Assembly (NCBI GenBank): GCA_012295225.1
Contig: WMKK01000007.1
Location: 473,909 to 537,908 of the forward strand
Source: Ostreococcus mediterraneus
Lineage: Eukaryota > Chlorophyta > Mamiellophyceae > Mamiellales > Bathycoccaceae
Direction of reading: 5' to 3'
Length of the DNA stretch: 64,000 bases
How positions within the stretch are numbered: position 1 is the stretch's first letter; each line of letters starts with the position of its first letter. This document shows, one piece after another, positions 1 to 9,357 of the stretch. Both the position numbers and the translations under genes were made by a program. The notes under the pieces are model-generated. The model was not told the DNA's origin. It ran no database searches and saw only the letters and a list, made by a program, of their open reading frames with translations.

Positions 1-1
1 A

Positions 2-199
2 ACATTTATTTCATCCATCGAACGTGATGGCGATGAATGCACGCACGTCATCGCCCGCACAGCTGGCACTGAAAAAGTCAAGTGGGCGGCTCAAACAAAG
101 GGCCGCGTACGCGTCGTTTCTCCATCATGGCTCAACGCCTGTGCGCGCGCGAACACTCGCGTCGACGAAGACCTCTATGCCAACCTCGACGAAAAGTAG
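2..199 (+). CDS. C-terminal end of FCP1-like RNA polymerase II CTD phosphatase (5' partial)
   Basis: The window opens inside a gene. The frame starting at base 2 reads 65 residues to a TAG at 197-199. The peptide has the hallmarks of a BRCT domain's second half: a THVIA-type strand, then GTEKVKWA, then VVSPSWLNAC with the invariant tryptophan, and an ending of DEDLY. The GTEKVKWA and final DE-LY pattern is what FCP1-type phosphatases (plant CPL3/CPL4) carry at their C-terminus. These enzymes remove phosphate from the heptad repeat of the RNA polymerase II tail in the nucleus. The catalytic DxDxT domain lies outside the window, so the family call rests on the BRCT end alone; another BRCT protein is possible. 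Confidence 0.6.
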   Translation, partial: TFISSIERDGDECTHVIARTAGTEKVKWAAQTKGRVRVVSPSWLNACARANTRVDEDLYANLDEK

Positions 200-349
200 T
201 TTTATGCGTTGTAAAATATTCACACTTGTACTATGTAGCCGCAAGCGAGAAAACGCAAAAAGAGAGACTCAAGTCCAACTGTCACCACCAGAGCGCGAAA
301 GCCTCACACGGAGACGCGCGCGTCCGCTTCGTTTCACGCGCGCCGCGTC

Positions 350-2176
350 ATGCGCCGCGACGTCGTCGTCGCTTTCGTCCTCGGCGTGGCGTGCGCCGCG
401 GCGGTACTGACGCGCGAGGCGGCGGTTGGCGACGACGTGCTCTCGGCACTTTTGACCAATGCGCACGCAATTCACAGCGCGGACGACCCACTCGCGCGCG
501 AGTACGCCTCGCCATACGACGCACGATGGCGCTCAGATGACGTAGACGTAGACGCTACGCAGTGTGACGCGTTGTGTGCGATAGTGCGCGCCGGAGTTGA
601 TGTTCGAACGAGGACGCGCGCGTTAGATTTTAGAACAGCGGCGTCCGCCGCATCCGCCGCGACGCGCATCGCGCTCGCGCTGTGGGCTCGCGCCGTATCA
701 CCAATTACGAATACATTAAGTGATATCATTCTACGCGTCGGTGCGATTGCGGCGACGGAAGCGTCGACCGTGATTCGTACGACAGAACCAAAAGTTTTAA
801 TCGGTTGGACGCTCGCATTCGTCGGAGCCGCGTACCTGTATCACTTATGCTGGCGTTTGACGAAGCACTTACGGCGCGCGCGCTACAGAAACAAGCTGAA
901 ATTTTTCATCATTCGAATGAAACTTCGTGCGCAACGACGGGTGAAAGCGGCGATGGAACCGTATGCGCGAGTGTATCGAAAAGTTGCAAGCGTGGGGCGG
1001 GCGGTCAAGCGACGGTACGCGTCATTTATAGGAAGCATTCGAAGTAAAAGTCGCGTCGCCGCGAGCGCTTTGCCGCACGTATTATTTTTAGTGATAGGTT
1101 TAGGAGTGTTTAGAGCGATGCCTGCGTTTATGCGGCGTTTGGTTCGACAGAGAGAGGTACTGGCAAGCGTGGCGTTGCTCGTGCCCATGGCGCGCACGAT
1201 GTACGCTGTGGAGAGCGACACCGTTGCTGACGTCACAAAATGGCTTCGATTCTGGGCGGCATGTGCGCCACTTATGTTGACGTTACATTTTCCATTCTTA
1301 TACGCCAGTGTACGGCTGTTGTTTCCGTTTTGGCCAGAGCTTTTGGTGTTGTTTACATTATGGCTCAACTCGAGACTTACGCGAGGAAGCGAACTCATAG
1401 TTGATGCAGCTACACCGCTCGTGTCAAGAGCGATGGCGTACGCAAACGTCTCGAGCGGAGCCATGGGGCAACTTCGCACGGTGGTCCGAGCGAGTGTGCG
1501 ACAAACGCTACAGATTGGTGTATTTGTCATGCGATTTCGATCCAAGCGCGCGTCGGATGCATTGCGCCTGGTTTTAGACAATATGAGTTTCCCACTCGTG
1601 ACGTGCACGATTTTCTTTTTCACTCCGGGTTTGATGACTGTGTATGGGTGCGATATCGCAGGGTTGGTCATTCCATTTATTTTTACTATCGATTCGCTGA
1701 ATGAGTATTACAAGTTCAAGGCTACGCCCGAGGTGGCGAGTCGCGCGGAGATGCGAAAAGAAACGGAAAAGAGACACGAAGACAAGCTTCGAAATCTGCT
1801 CACGTATTGGCTTGCACATGCGATGATTTGGTCACTTTCGCAAGAGCTTTCGACGAGCGCTTTGCGATGGGTTCCTTTGTTGAGACATGCGCAGCTCGCT
1901 GGAATTTACTGGTTGCAAGTATTCGGCGGCTCACAAATGATCACCGCGCGCATGCAAAGTATTAAAGAGACAATTGTTGCCGATCATCAAAAGGCGCTGA
2001 AAGCGGCAATTTCCGCTGATTTAGAGGCATCAGCAGCTGAAGAGATAGCAAAAGCCAAGGACAGCAACAAATCGGATTCTTCTCCCGAGAATCCTTCGTT
2101 TATCACTTCGCTGCCAGAAATTGGCGCCGACGGTTTACGTTTACGTAAACCATCAAACTTAGTAGATGCTGATTGA
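350..2176 (+). CDS. Membrane protein with HVA22/TB2-DP1-like modules
   Basis: Single-exon gene of 608 residues from an ATG at 350. The N-terminus is a signal-anchor-like stretch (residues 3-20). Further membrane segments lie near 150-168, 245-262, 300-345 and 400-435. Residues about 298-358 resemble the TB2/DP1/HVA22 reticulon-like hairpin: a tryptophan-rich hydrophobic pair, then WLNSRLTRGSELI and a proline. A second, weaker copy may lie at about 478-525 (YWLAHAMIWSL, then WVPLLR and YWLQVFGG). Proteins of this family bend tubular ER membranes and interact with vesicle traffic. A basic, amphipathic stretch (170-235) lies between. The usual family members are under 200 residues, so this long two-module form is unusual. 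The function is inferred from weak similarity. Confidence 0.45.
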   Translation: MRRDVVVAFVLGVACAAAVLTREAAVGDDVLSALLTNAHAIHSADDPLAREYASPYDARWRSDDVDVDATQCDALCAIVRAGVDVRTRTRALDFRTAASAASAATRIALALWARAVSPITNTLSDIILRVGAIAATEASTVIRTTEPKVLIGWTLAFVGAAYLYHLCWRLTKHLRRARYRNKLKFFIIRMKLRAQRRVKAAMEPYARVYRKVASVGRAVKRRYASFIGSIRSKSRVAASALPHVLFLVIGLGVFRAMPAFMRRLVRQREVLASVALLVPMARTMYAVESDTVADVTKWLRFWAACAPLMLTLHFPFLYASVRLLFPFWPELLVLFTLWLNSRLTRGSELIVDAATPLVSRAMAYANVSSGAMGQLRTVVRASVRQTLQIGVFVMRFRSKRASDALRLVLDNMSFPLVTCTIFFFTPGLMTVYGCDIAGLVIPFIFTIDSLNEYYKFKATPEVASRAEMRKETEKRHEDKLRNLLTYWLAHAMIWSLSQELSTSALRWVPLLRHAQLAGIYWLQVFGGSQMITARMQSIKETIVADHQKALKAAISADLEASAAEEIAKAKDSNKSDSSPENPSFITSLPEIGADGLRLRKPSNLVDAD

Positions 2177-2258
2177 CGATTTGTGTATCACATAGAGTCG
2201 AAATATGGACTTACAAAACTATTGCGATGCATCACTACGGATTAATGTACTGATGCGA

Positions 2259-3969
2259 TCAAAGTGAATCCTTGAAGCTCTGTACCAGATTTGATGCGCC
2301 TTTTTTGGTTGCCGAAAGAGTACGCAAGAGTCCTTTCCTCACCTTGTTCACAGCCTTCTCAAATGCGTTTCTGTTTGCATCCTGAACTACACGTACCCAA
2401 TCTAGTACTTTTGTGTCATAGTCCATTGGAATACCCGCAAAGGGACATCCAGAGGCTCTGTAATCTTCGTGTAACGTTGCGTTGATAATGTTCTTGAGCA
2501 TAGCTCCGCTGTTTCGAAGGATGTAGTACAAGTCATTGAACTGATACAAGTAATACGCCTGGAATGCTGCAGTGAATTCGTCCAAGTCGATTACACCGTC
2601 GTCGTTGGTGTCATACTTTGTAAACGCCAGCTTGCACATCGCCGTTGTTTGCTCGATACTGACGCCGTTACAGATGAACACTTGCGCGAGTTCTGTCAAG
2701 TCCAATTCGCCGCTACCGTCGACGTCAATCGTCTTGAAAATACAGAGCGCTTGCACTTCGTGAGGTATCGTATTCAAGGGTGCGAATTCGATGGAAGCGT
2801 CGGCTGTTGCGTCGTCGACCACAGTCTTGATGTATCCACCGTCGACGAGCACTTGTTGTGCTATGGAAGTCCGCGCCTTGTATCGATTATCGTTGTACAA
2901 AGAGTGATGCGCTTCGTGGAAAAACTGCAACATGGCTTGCAACTCGCATTGCATAGCTTTATTTTCAACTTCTGTTCTCGTGGTTTTGCCCTCGCGGTAG
3001 AGAGCCATGAGTTTATATGTGTTTCTCTCGAGTACGGAGTGGTAGGCAAGCACCCATAACAACAGACCCAATATCGGCATGAAACCATATGCTTGCCCTG
3101 CGCCGATTGTTCCAGCGACAATCACCGCGACGGTGTAGCGACTTTCCTTACACGCTTGACACACTTCAAGGAACACGATCCAAACACGCACCCAAGCGTA
3201 CGTTTGATGGTTCGCCCAAACCGTCCAGAGCCAATCCAGTCTCTCAATTGAGTAGAGCGATTGTTTACGCGCAGCCCAGACCAAACCACACATCGAAACA
3301 AACTTAATTGCGGCGATAAACTGGTACGCCGGAACAATCAAATTACGCTGGCCATTCACATTCGGCGTTTGTGCAATCACAGTGAGTAGGTGAACGACAT
3401 CGAACGCAACGGTAATCCATATAATCGACGTCACTAAATCTTTATTCGTCGTGCAAAACGCAACGACTGGCAACGCGACGTTGATCGTGCCGCTGAGCAA
3501 ATGCGCGCGTATGATGTACCTCGAACGTTTAAGTACCGTAAACTTTGGATGCGGTGGATTCGTCCAATGATAAAACAAAATAAAAAAGTTTGCGATGACG
3601 CTAAACACCGCGAACAGCAAGCGCTGGAGTACATAGATCACGTGTCCGGATTCAAACAGCGGCACCGTCCATTGCGCCTTGGCCCACTGGTAACTCACCC
3701 AACTCTGCGCGAGAGCGCGCGACGACGAACGAACGCGATACACGCTCAGTCAAAAGAAACACGAACGCACGACACGCAAACAGTGCGCAAATGACGCGCG
3801 CATGCGCGGTGGCCGCGATAACGTCGGCGGCGGCGGCGACGATCGCCACACATTCACATTTTGGCGGGAACGAAGGAGTCGGCACCAACGGTACCGACGC
3901 GCCACGCACCTGATTCTCCAGCACCACGCCGGCGTAGTGTTGCGCGAGCGCTTCGGTCATGGTGGTCAT
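2259..3969 (-). CDS. Polytopic membrane protein with C-terminal EF-hand pair
   Basis: Two exons, 3969-3910 and 3704-2259, giving 501 residues. The long frame has no ATG upstream of its obviously genuine N-terminal helix. An upstream exon beginning MTTMTEALAQ ends at CAG/GTGCGT, and an acceptor CTCTCGCGCAG lies in the same phase, so I join them. About six membrane helices span residues 45-245. Two canonical EF-hand loops follow, at about 347-358 (DVDGSGELDLTE) and 385-396 (DTNDDGVIDLDE), so the cytosolic tail probably binds calcium. I recognise no named family for the membrane part. A calcium-regulated channel or transporter is possible but unproven. The exon junction is inference; the EF-hands are certain. 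Confidence 0.7.
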
Positions 3970-4219
3970 CGTAAATAAACGTCGTAAATAAGTCGCGCGG
4001 CGTCGTCGGCGGCGTCGGTGCGTGCCGCGTCGCGAGCGCGTGGCTGTTTGAGTGCACGAAAAGGGTGTTACGTGGGAACATTGGGTACACATGCTGACGT
4101 GTACCGGTGCGTGGTTTTTGGCCCGAGCGCGTGGGCGGCGACGCTCGAATCGCGCGCGCGTTTATCGGCGGTGCGGACGGCATTGGAGGAGCGCATGTAT
4201 TGAAGTACCAACGTTTGTA

Positions 4220-7200
4220 TTAAAATCTGAGTTTCATGTACTCGCTCACGGCGAAAATCCACACTGCGAAGACAAAGGTTGGAAGCCAAGATTGGCCGAG
4301 CGGGGACGCGCTCGCGAACAAATCGGGCGCTTGGAGCTCGGGGATGTAAATCGCAACCATCATGATTGTGAGCGAGGTGACGACGCCGTAGATGGCGACT
4401 TCGTTGGAGAAGAATCCTTGACGGAAGATTGATGTGCGTGATGTTCGCACGCAGAACAAGTTCCAAAATTGGTTGAGAATCAACGTGAGGTACCACGCCG
4501 TGGATGCTTGACGATAAATGGCGTACTGTTCGACAGCGTCGTACGTTCGAGCGCCGATTGTCAAAACAGGAGGATACTCGTCATTGACCGCGTCCGCATA
4601 CGGAGGACCGAGAAAATACCCATCGTCCGTGGAGAAAAGCAAGTTCTTGAGAGAAATACCGTGATGTTTGAACACTAACGCGTACGCCATGAAACAAATT
4701 AACGACGACGTTAAACCAGCCAACACGTACGAATAAAAGAGCGTACGTTTCGTAATCAAGTGATCCGTTTTCGGATTTCTCGGCGCGCGACGCATGATAT
4801 CCGACTCTGGTTTTTCGTACACGAGTGAAATAGCCGGCCCTTGCTCGGTGAGTAAATCGATGCTCAAAATCATCAACCCGTTCATCGCCAGAGGCATGCC
4901 CAACGCCAAGTTGAAAAACACCGGAACGAGCTGCGGGGTGAGATGCGCGAGCGTGTACATGATACTCTTGCTCAAGTTATCGAACACACTTCGGCCTTCT
5001 TCAACAGCAGCTTCAATAGAAGCGAAGTTGTCGTCCAACAAAACAATATCGGCCGCCTCGCGGGCGACGTCTGAAGACGAGGGCGAACCCATGGCGATGC
5101 CGATGTGCGCCGCTTTAAGCGCCGGAGAATCGTTGACGCCGTCACCCGTGACGGCGACTATTTCGCCCAGTCTGCGAAGATTTTCGACAAATTTAAGTTT
5201 CATCTGAGGTGACGTACGAGCAAACACGATTTCTTTTTTGCGTACGATGATGTCCCAGTCCGATGTCGTAAAGTTTTCGGCTTCCGCACCAGTCACGACA
5301 ACCGCAGCGCATTCCGGCGCGCGCCAGTGTTTCGTTGGATCGGTGCCAGTCAACTCGGCCAGTTCGTGACTCGTGGGTTGAATAATGATGCCAATTTTAC
5401 GAGCAATCGCTTCAGCAGTCAACGGATGATCACCTGTGACCATGGCGACTTTGATTCCAGCCGCGCGGCAATTCGTAATCGCCTCCGCGACGCCCGGTCG
5501 AGGCGGATCGACGAGCGAAATCAACCCGACAAACGTAAACTTGACACCATTTAAGAATGTATCCGGATCGACGCCGTCGTACGACCCGCGCGCTGGAACA
5601 CGCGCAAATGCAAAACCAATCACGCGCTCGCCGCACACACCGAATCGATGGTACGAATCTTCAAACATCTCTGTGTACATGTCGTTCATCGGCCGCTCCC
5701 CGCGTTCGTGCGCGTACTTGTCGCATCGATCGATGACGCGCTCGGGCGCACCCTTCATGAAGACCAAATGATCTCGCGCACCTGCGCACGACACGACAAC
5801 GACAGCGTATTTATTCGTCGAATTGAACGGAATTTCAAACTTTGTCGGGAATGATTGTCGCGCCAAGAGCACTGGATACACCGCGTCAGAGTATCGCAAC
5901 AGTCCCGCGTCTGTGGCGTCGCCGCGGACGATTTGTCGTTCACCATCCTTTTCTTCGTACGCCGCTTGATTATTCACACCCGCAATCGTCAACAATTTAG
6001 CGTGGCATGAAAACAGTTCCCAATTCAACGCTGAAGAACTTCCAGAAAGCAAAGATTTGAAGGATGAAATTGTAAACGTTTGTCCCGGGGACAAGCTTCG
6101 CGACAACTCTTGCGAGGTGCGCCGACGCGCCGTGTACGAGCCTTGCTTGGCCATCGTTGCCGTGGCGCGTTCGAGAATGGAATCCAAGATGACGCTTGTG
6201 CCTCCTGCGTGGACATTGAAAATTTGACCGCCGTAGAACAAGTTTTCCACAGTCATGATGTTTTGCGTCAACGTGCCAGTTTTATCGCTGGCGATGACGC
6301 TGCATGCGCCGAGGCTTTCGATGATGTCGATGCGCTTGACGAGCACGTTCTTCGCGCTCATGCGCTTCGCGACAACAGCCAAACATGACGTCACGGTCGC
6401 GGCGAGGCCTTCTGGGATGTTCGCCACGAGGACGATAATGAAACCATTGACAAAGCACGTCAAGAAGGACACCCCGCGCGCCATGCCAATGACAAAGAGC
6501 GTCGACGCCGACGCGAGCGCAAACATCGCGATGATGTTGACAAATCGATTAATTTCCTTTTGCAACAAGCTCTCTTCGACGACGCCCGAACCCGCAGCGA
6601 GAGTGGCAATCGTACCAATCATCGTATCGTTCGCCGTGCGAATAACCACGCCGAATCCAGAACCTTGCATGACCAACGACGACGAAAACGCAATATTTCT
6701 CGCCTCGAGCGGATTATCGCTCGCCGCGTTCACGACAGCCGCGACTGGCTTTGATTCCCCCGTCAACGACGAGTTTTCTAACTTCAAATCTTTCGTATGA
6801 ATGATGCGTAAATCCGCCGGCACGCGATCGCCGAGATACAAGTGCAAGATGTCGCCGACGACGACATCCTTGGGATCCACGCGCTGCTCCATCCTGTCTC
6901 GCACGACGTTGCACGACGTCGGCATCAACTTTTTAATCGCGCCCAGCGTCGACGCCGAGCTCCGTTCTTGATAAAACGTAATCAAGCACGTCAAAATCAC
7001 AATCACGTACAACGCCAAACCAAAGTATAGGTTTTCTCGTTGCGCCGTGTCCAACGCGAACGCCACGTGACACAAAATGCCCGCGGCGGTCAACAACATC
7101 ATAAACTTGTCCGTAAAGTTCAACGCCAACTGCACGTACCACGGACGCTGACGCGGTGGTGCCAATACGTTCGGTCCGTAGTCCGCCAACCGCTTCGCGG

Positions 7201-7387
7201 CATCGGCGCTGGTGAGGCCGGTGGATTGCGCCGCGTCGACGATGTCGATGCCAGTGCCGAGCGTGAGCTTCAAATCCCCGAGCGCCATGGTGTGTTCGCG
7301 CGGCGCGTACGTCCCCACGCGCGCGCCCGCGCGCGCGCTGCCGGATTCCATGGACGACGGCGTCTTTTGGGTCGCTTTTTTCGTCAT
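4220..7387 (-). CDS. P-type cation ATPase, Na,K/H,K-ATPase-like (type IIC)
   Basis: Single-exon gene of 1055 residues with a complete P2-type ATPase core: LTGES at 208-212 (actuator), phosphorylated Asp368 in DKTGTLTQN, KGAPER at 545-550 (nucleotide site), TGDH at 651 and TGDGVND at 747-753. The M4 motif VANIPEGLAATV and the M6 stretch IDLLTEQGPAISLVYE followed by ESDIMRR are typical of Na,K/H,K alpha subunits, not of plant calcium or proton pumps. An N-terminal cation-ATPase domain is present at about 40-110. Transport-site residues differ from animal Na,K-ATPase: by alignment the M5 Asn776 and Glu779 positions carry Leu and Gln, and M6 Asp808 carries Glu. The transported ion is therefore uncertain. 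The protein is expected in the plasma or endomembrane. Confidence 0.9.
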   Translation of the reverse strand: MTKKATQKTPSSMESGSARAGARVGTYAPREHTMALGDLKLTLGTGIDIVDAAQSTGLTSADAAKRLADYGPNVLAPPRQRPWYVQLALNFTDKFMMLLTAAGILCHVAFALDTAQRENLYFGLALYVIVILTCLITFYQERSSASTLGAIKKLMPTSCNVVRDRMEQRVDPKDVVVGDILHLYLGDRVPADLRIIHTKDLKLENSSLTGESKPVAAVVNAASDNPLEARNIAFSSSLVMQGSGFGVVIRTANDTMIGTIATLAAGSGVVEESLLQKEINRFVNIIAMFALASASTLFVIGMARGVSFLTCFVNGFIIVLVANIPEGLAATVTSCLAVVAKRMSAKNVLVKRIDIIESLGACSVIASDKTGTLTQNIMTVENLFYGGQIFNVHAGGTSVILDSILERATATMAKQGSYTARRRTSQELSRSLSPGQTFTISSFKSLLSGSSSALNWELFSCHAKLLTIAGVNNQAAYEEKDGERQIVRGDATDAGLLRYSDAVYPVLLARQSFPTKFEIPFNSTNKYAVVVVSCAGARDHLVFMKGAPERVIDRCDKYAHERGERPMNDMYTEMFEDSYHRFGVCGERVIGFAFARVPARGSYDGVDPDTFLNGVKFTFVGLISLVDPPRPGVAEAITNCRAAGIKVAMVTGDHPLTAEAIARKIGIIIQPTSHELAELTGTDPTKHWRAPECAAVVVTGAEAENFTTSDWDIIVRKKEIVFARTSPQMKLKFVENLRRLGEIVAVTGDGVNDSPALKAAHIGIAMGSPSSSDVAREAADIVLLDDNFASIEAAVEEGRSVFDNLSKSIMYTLAHLTPQLVPVFFNLALGMPLAMNGLMILSIDLLTEQGPAISLVYEKPESDIMRRAPRNPKTDHLITKRTLFYSYVLAGLTSSLICFMAYALVFKHHGISLKNLLFSTDDGYFLGPPYADAVNDEYPPVLTIGARTYDAVEQYAIYRQASTAWYLTLILNQFWNLFCVRTSRTSIFRQGFFSNEVAIYGVVTSLTIMMVAIYIPELQAPDLFASASPLGQSWLPTFVFAVWIFAVSEYMKLRF

Positions 7388-7471
7388 CGTCGTCGCCGTC
7401 GTCGCGGCTCGCGCGTCGCAATGGCGCGTCGGCGATCGCAGAGATAACGAGTGAGGTAGCGATACGAACGG

Positions 7472-8191
7472 TCACGCTAGCGGAGCTAAAGCGGAGGCGA
7501 GCCGAGCGGCGAATGGCAGACGCTCTACGAGCGTGGTGACGTTTGTTTGACCCCACGTCGCGCGTGTGACTGGATATAAGTTGTGCTCGTTTTGTGTGAT
7601 GGCGTCGACGACAGCCATGCCGGCGGCGTCGACGACGCCGAACACGGTGTGCCCGAGACCCCACTCGTCGTGCGCTCGCGTGGCGATGAAGAAATCCGCG
7701 CCTTGGCCGATGAGGCACGCGTAGGCGCGTTTGGCGCGCGTCACGATTTCTTTCTCGTGGGTGTTGCCTAACCCCTCGAAATTGCCCTGAAGCAGCGCGT
7801 ACGGTGGTCCCGGGCCGCCGTAGTTGTCCACGGCGCCGGGCGCCGGGACGGCTTCTGACCGGTAAAACGCGCACGTACCGTCTGCGCGTCGACACGCACC
7901 GCCCACGCGCACGGCGGTAATGATGTCAGCGACGAGTTTCGGCGCCCAATCCGCGCGAAGGGTGATGGTGATGTCCCCAGCGCGCGTTGACAGCGTTAAT
8001 TCACCACCACCATCATCCGCTTCATCAACATCATCCCGTCGGCGCGCTGGAACGCTCCGTTCGCTGTACCCAATGAACGCGTCATCGCGATTCACGCGCG
8101 CGGCGTCGACGCACACGCCCGTCGTCGACGTCGATGTCGCCGCCACGAGCGCTGAGACCGCGATCGCGATTCCGATTCGCAACCGTCGCAT
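7472..8191 (-). CDS. Divergent, membrane-anchored cyclophilin-type peptidyl-prolyl isomerase
   Basis: The first suitable ATG at 8191 gives 239 residues. The frame stays open further upstream but runs into the divergent ARPC2 gene. The N-terminus (MRRLRIG followed by a hydrophobic stretch) is a signal peptide or type II anchor. From about residue 65 the cyclophilin fold can be followed: LSTRAGDITITL, FYRSE (catalytic arginine region), LQGNF, DFFIATRAHDEWGLGHTVFG and VVDAI. The strict FHRxIxxFMxQGGD motif is not conserved, so activity may be weak. It resembles the membrane-anchored plant cyclophilins of the CYP21 type. It starts 48 bp from ARPC2 on the opposite strand. Confidence 0.75.
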   Translation of the reverse strand: MRRLRIGIAIAVSALVAATSTSTTGVCVDAARVNRDDAFIGYSERSVPARRRDDVDEADDGGGELTLSTRAGDITITLRADWAPKLVADIITAVRVGGACRRADGTCAFYRSEAVPAPGAVDNYGGPGPPYALLQGNFEGLGNTHEKEIVTRAKRAYACLIGQGADFFIATRAHDEWGLGHTVFGVVDAAGMAVVDAITQNEHNLYPVTRATWGQTNVTTLVERLPFAARLASALAPLA

Positions 8192-8239
8192 TGTAACCAC
8201 CTCCTGCTGCGCCGCACACCACGACGCCGCGCGTTTGCC
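8192..8239. promoter_or_regulatory. 48-bp divergent intergenic promoter (cyclophilin / ARPC2)
   Basis: Only 48 bp separate the two start codons, so core promoters and 5' leaders must be compressed or overlap the coding regions. No TATA or CCAAT motif is visible. Confidence 0.4.
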
Positions 8240-9262
8240 ATGACGCCGCAGGCGAATGGGTCGATCAGCCCGGTGTCGACGCTCATCGTCGACGTCGTCG
8301 GGCGCAGGGTGGATGAGCTCGTGCGCGCGGCGCAGGAGGAGCGACAGCGCGCGGATGCCGATGCCGATGCATCGCTCGCGCCGATCGGGGCGACGGCGAT
8401 GGAGTTTGACGACGTCCGCCTGGGCGTGCACACGGTGGTAGATGACACAACTGGAAAGCCCGTACGCGATGCCCTTGATGTGTCGATCGCGGGCGTGCGA
8501 GGGGGATTTGATGGGGAGACGAGCGCGACGGCGGCGCGCGCGCTCGCGGGCGCGTACGGGGACGTTCGACCGACGCCGAATGCGACGTATGATTTGACTT
8601 TGCGCGTGCGCGTTGGAGAGATTGCAAAGATTGAAGACGCCAGCGCGCGACGTGGGGTGATTGAGGACATTGGTCGGTTGAGGTTGGCGGTGTACGGGTC
8701 GAAATTACGCGAGCATTTGCGTCGACTGGCGGAATCCGGGACAGAGGGGCCGTTGGATTGGGTGCCGCATCGCCCTGGGGAGACGATGTTTATCAAGCCG
8801 CAACACGAGCAAGTGACGGTGGTGTTTCCTATGCGATTTGCAGATGCGCGCGATGCGGTGATTGCGAATACGTTTTTAGCGCAATTCGTCGAGGTGCGAC
8901 GCGGGCAGAGCGCGTTGAGCACGGCGCCGGCGGTGTCTTATCACAAGTCTCCGCCGTTGGAATTAAAAGATGCCCCAGCGGGGACGACGAATGCTTTAAA
9001 TGCGAACGGTGGGTACGTTTCGTTTGTGTTCTTTAAACGACACGTGGTGCCAGAGCGTTTAGAAGCGACGGTTTGGAACACAATGACGTTTTACGCATTT
9101 GTGTCCTATCACATCAAATACAGCAAGGCGTATTGGCACAGTCGCATGCGAAGGAAGGTCGACGAATGGTTGATGATTCTCAAGCGTGCGAAGAAAGCCG
9201 ACCCGAACGCAGCGAAGAAGATGACGACGGCGAGTGGGAGGACTTTCGTGCGAACGACGTAG
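8240..9262 (+). CDS. ARPC2: Arp2/3 complex subunit 2 (p34-Arc)
   Basis: Single-exon gene of 340 residues. The C-terminal part is the ARPC2 signature: a long helix reading TFYAFVSYHIKYSKAYWHSR followed by MRRKVDEWLMILKRAKK, and before it a strand with VSFVFFKRHV. The middle (residues about 150-230) contains the YGSKLREHL and VTVVFP motifs of the paired p34 folds. ARPC2 with ARPC4 forms the structural core of the Arp2/3 complex and contacts the mother actin filament during branched nucleation. The length is slightly above the usual 300 residues because of an N-terminal acidic insert. The ATG at 8240 is the only good start. Confidence 0.88.
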   Translation: MTPQANGSISPVSTLIVDVVGRRVDELVRAAQEERQRADADADASLAPIGATAMEFDDVRLGVHTVVDDTTGKPVRDALDVSIAGVRGGFDGETSATAARALAGAYGDVRPTPNATYDLTLRVRVGEIAKIEDASARRGVIEDIGRLRLAVYGSKLREHLRRLAESGTEGPLDWVPHRPGETMFIKPQHEQVTVVFPMRFADARDAVIANTFLAQFVEVRRGQSALSTAPAVSYHKSPPLELKDAPAGTTNALNANGGYVSFVFFKRHVVPERLEATVWNTMTFYAFVSYHIKYSKAYWHSRMRRKVDEWLMILKRAKKADPNAAKKMTTASGRTFVRTT

Positions 9263-9308
9263 CAGCGCGCGTTGAAGAATTGAAATTCTATATTAAAATG
9301 TAACATCT

Positions 9309-9328
9309 ACCGGTACCGGTACCGGTAC
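9309..9328. repeat. Palindromic hexamer repeat in a convergent 3' region
   Basis: The 20 bases are an ACCGGT repeat with period 6 and are self-complementary along their whole length. They lie between the 3' ends of ARPC2 and the enoyl-CoA reductase gene, where a fold-back structure could contribute to 3'-end formation for both strands; that role is inference. Confidence 0.6.
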
Positions 9329-9357
9329 GCATATATTCACCATCGCACCAATTGTCA

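Noticed and set aside
883-1671. A long frame antisense to the HVA22-like gene
   Set aside because: Shadow of the real coding strand with no similarity and biased composition.
6933-7895. A 320-residue minus-strand frame overlapping the P-type ATPase and cyclophilin
   Set aside because: Arg-rich, overlaps two real genes in another frame, and has no recognisable protein family.
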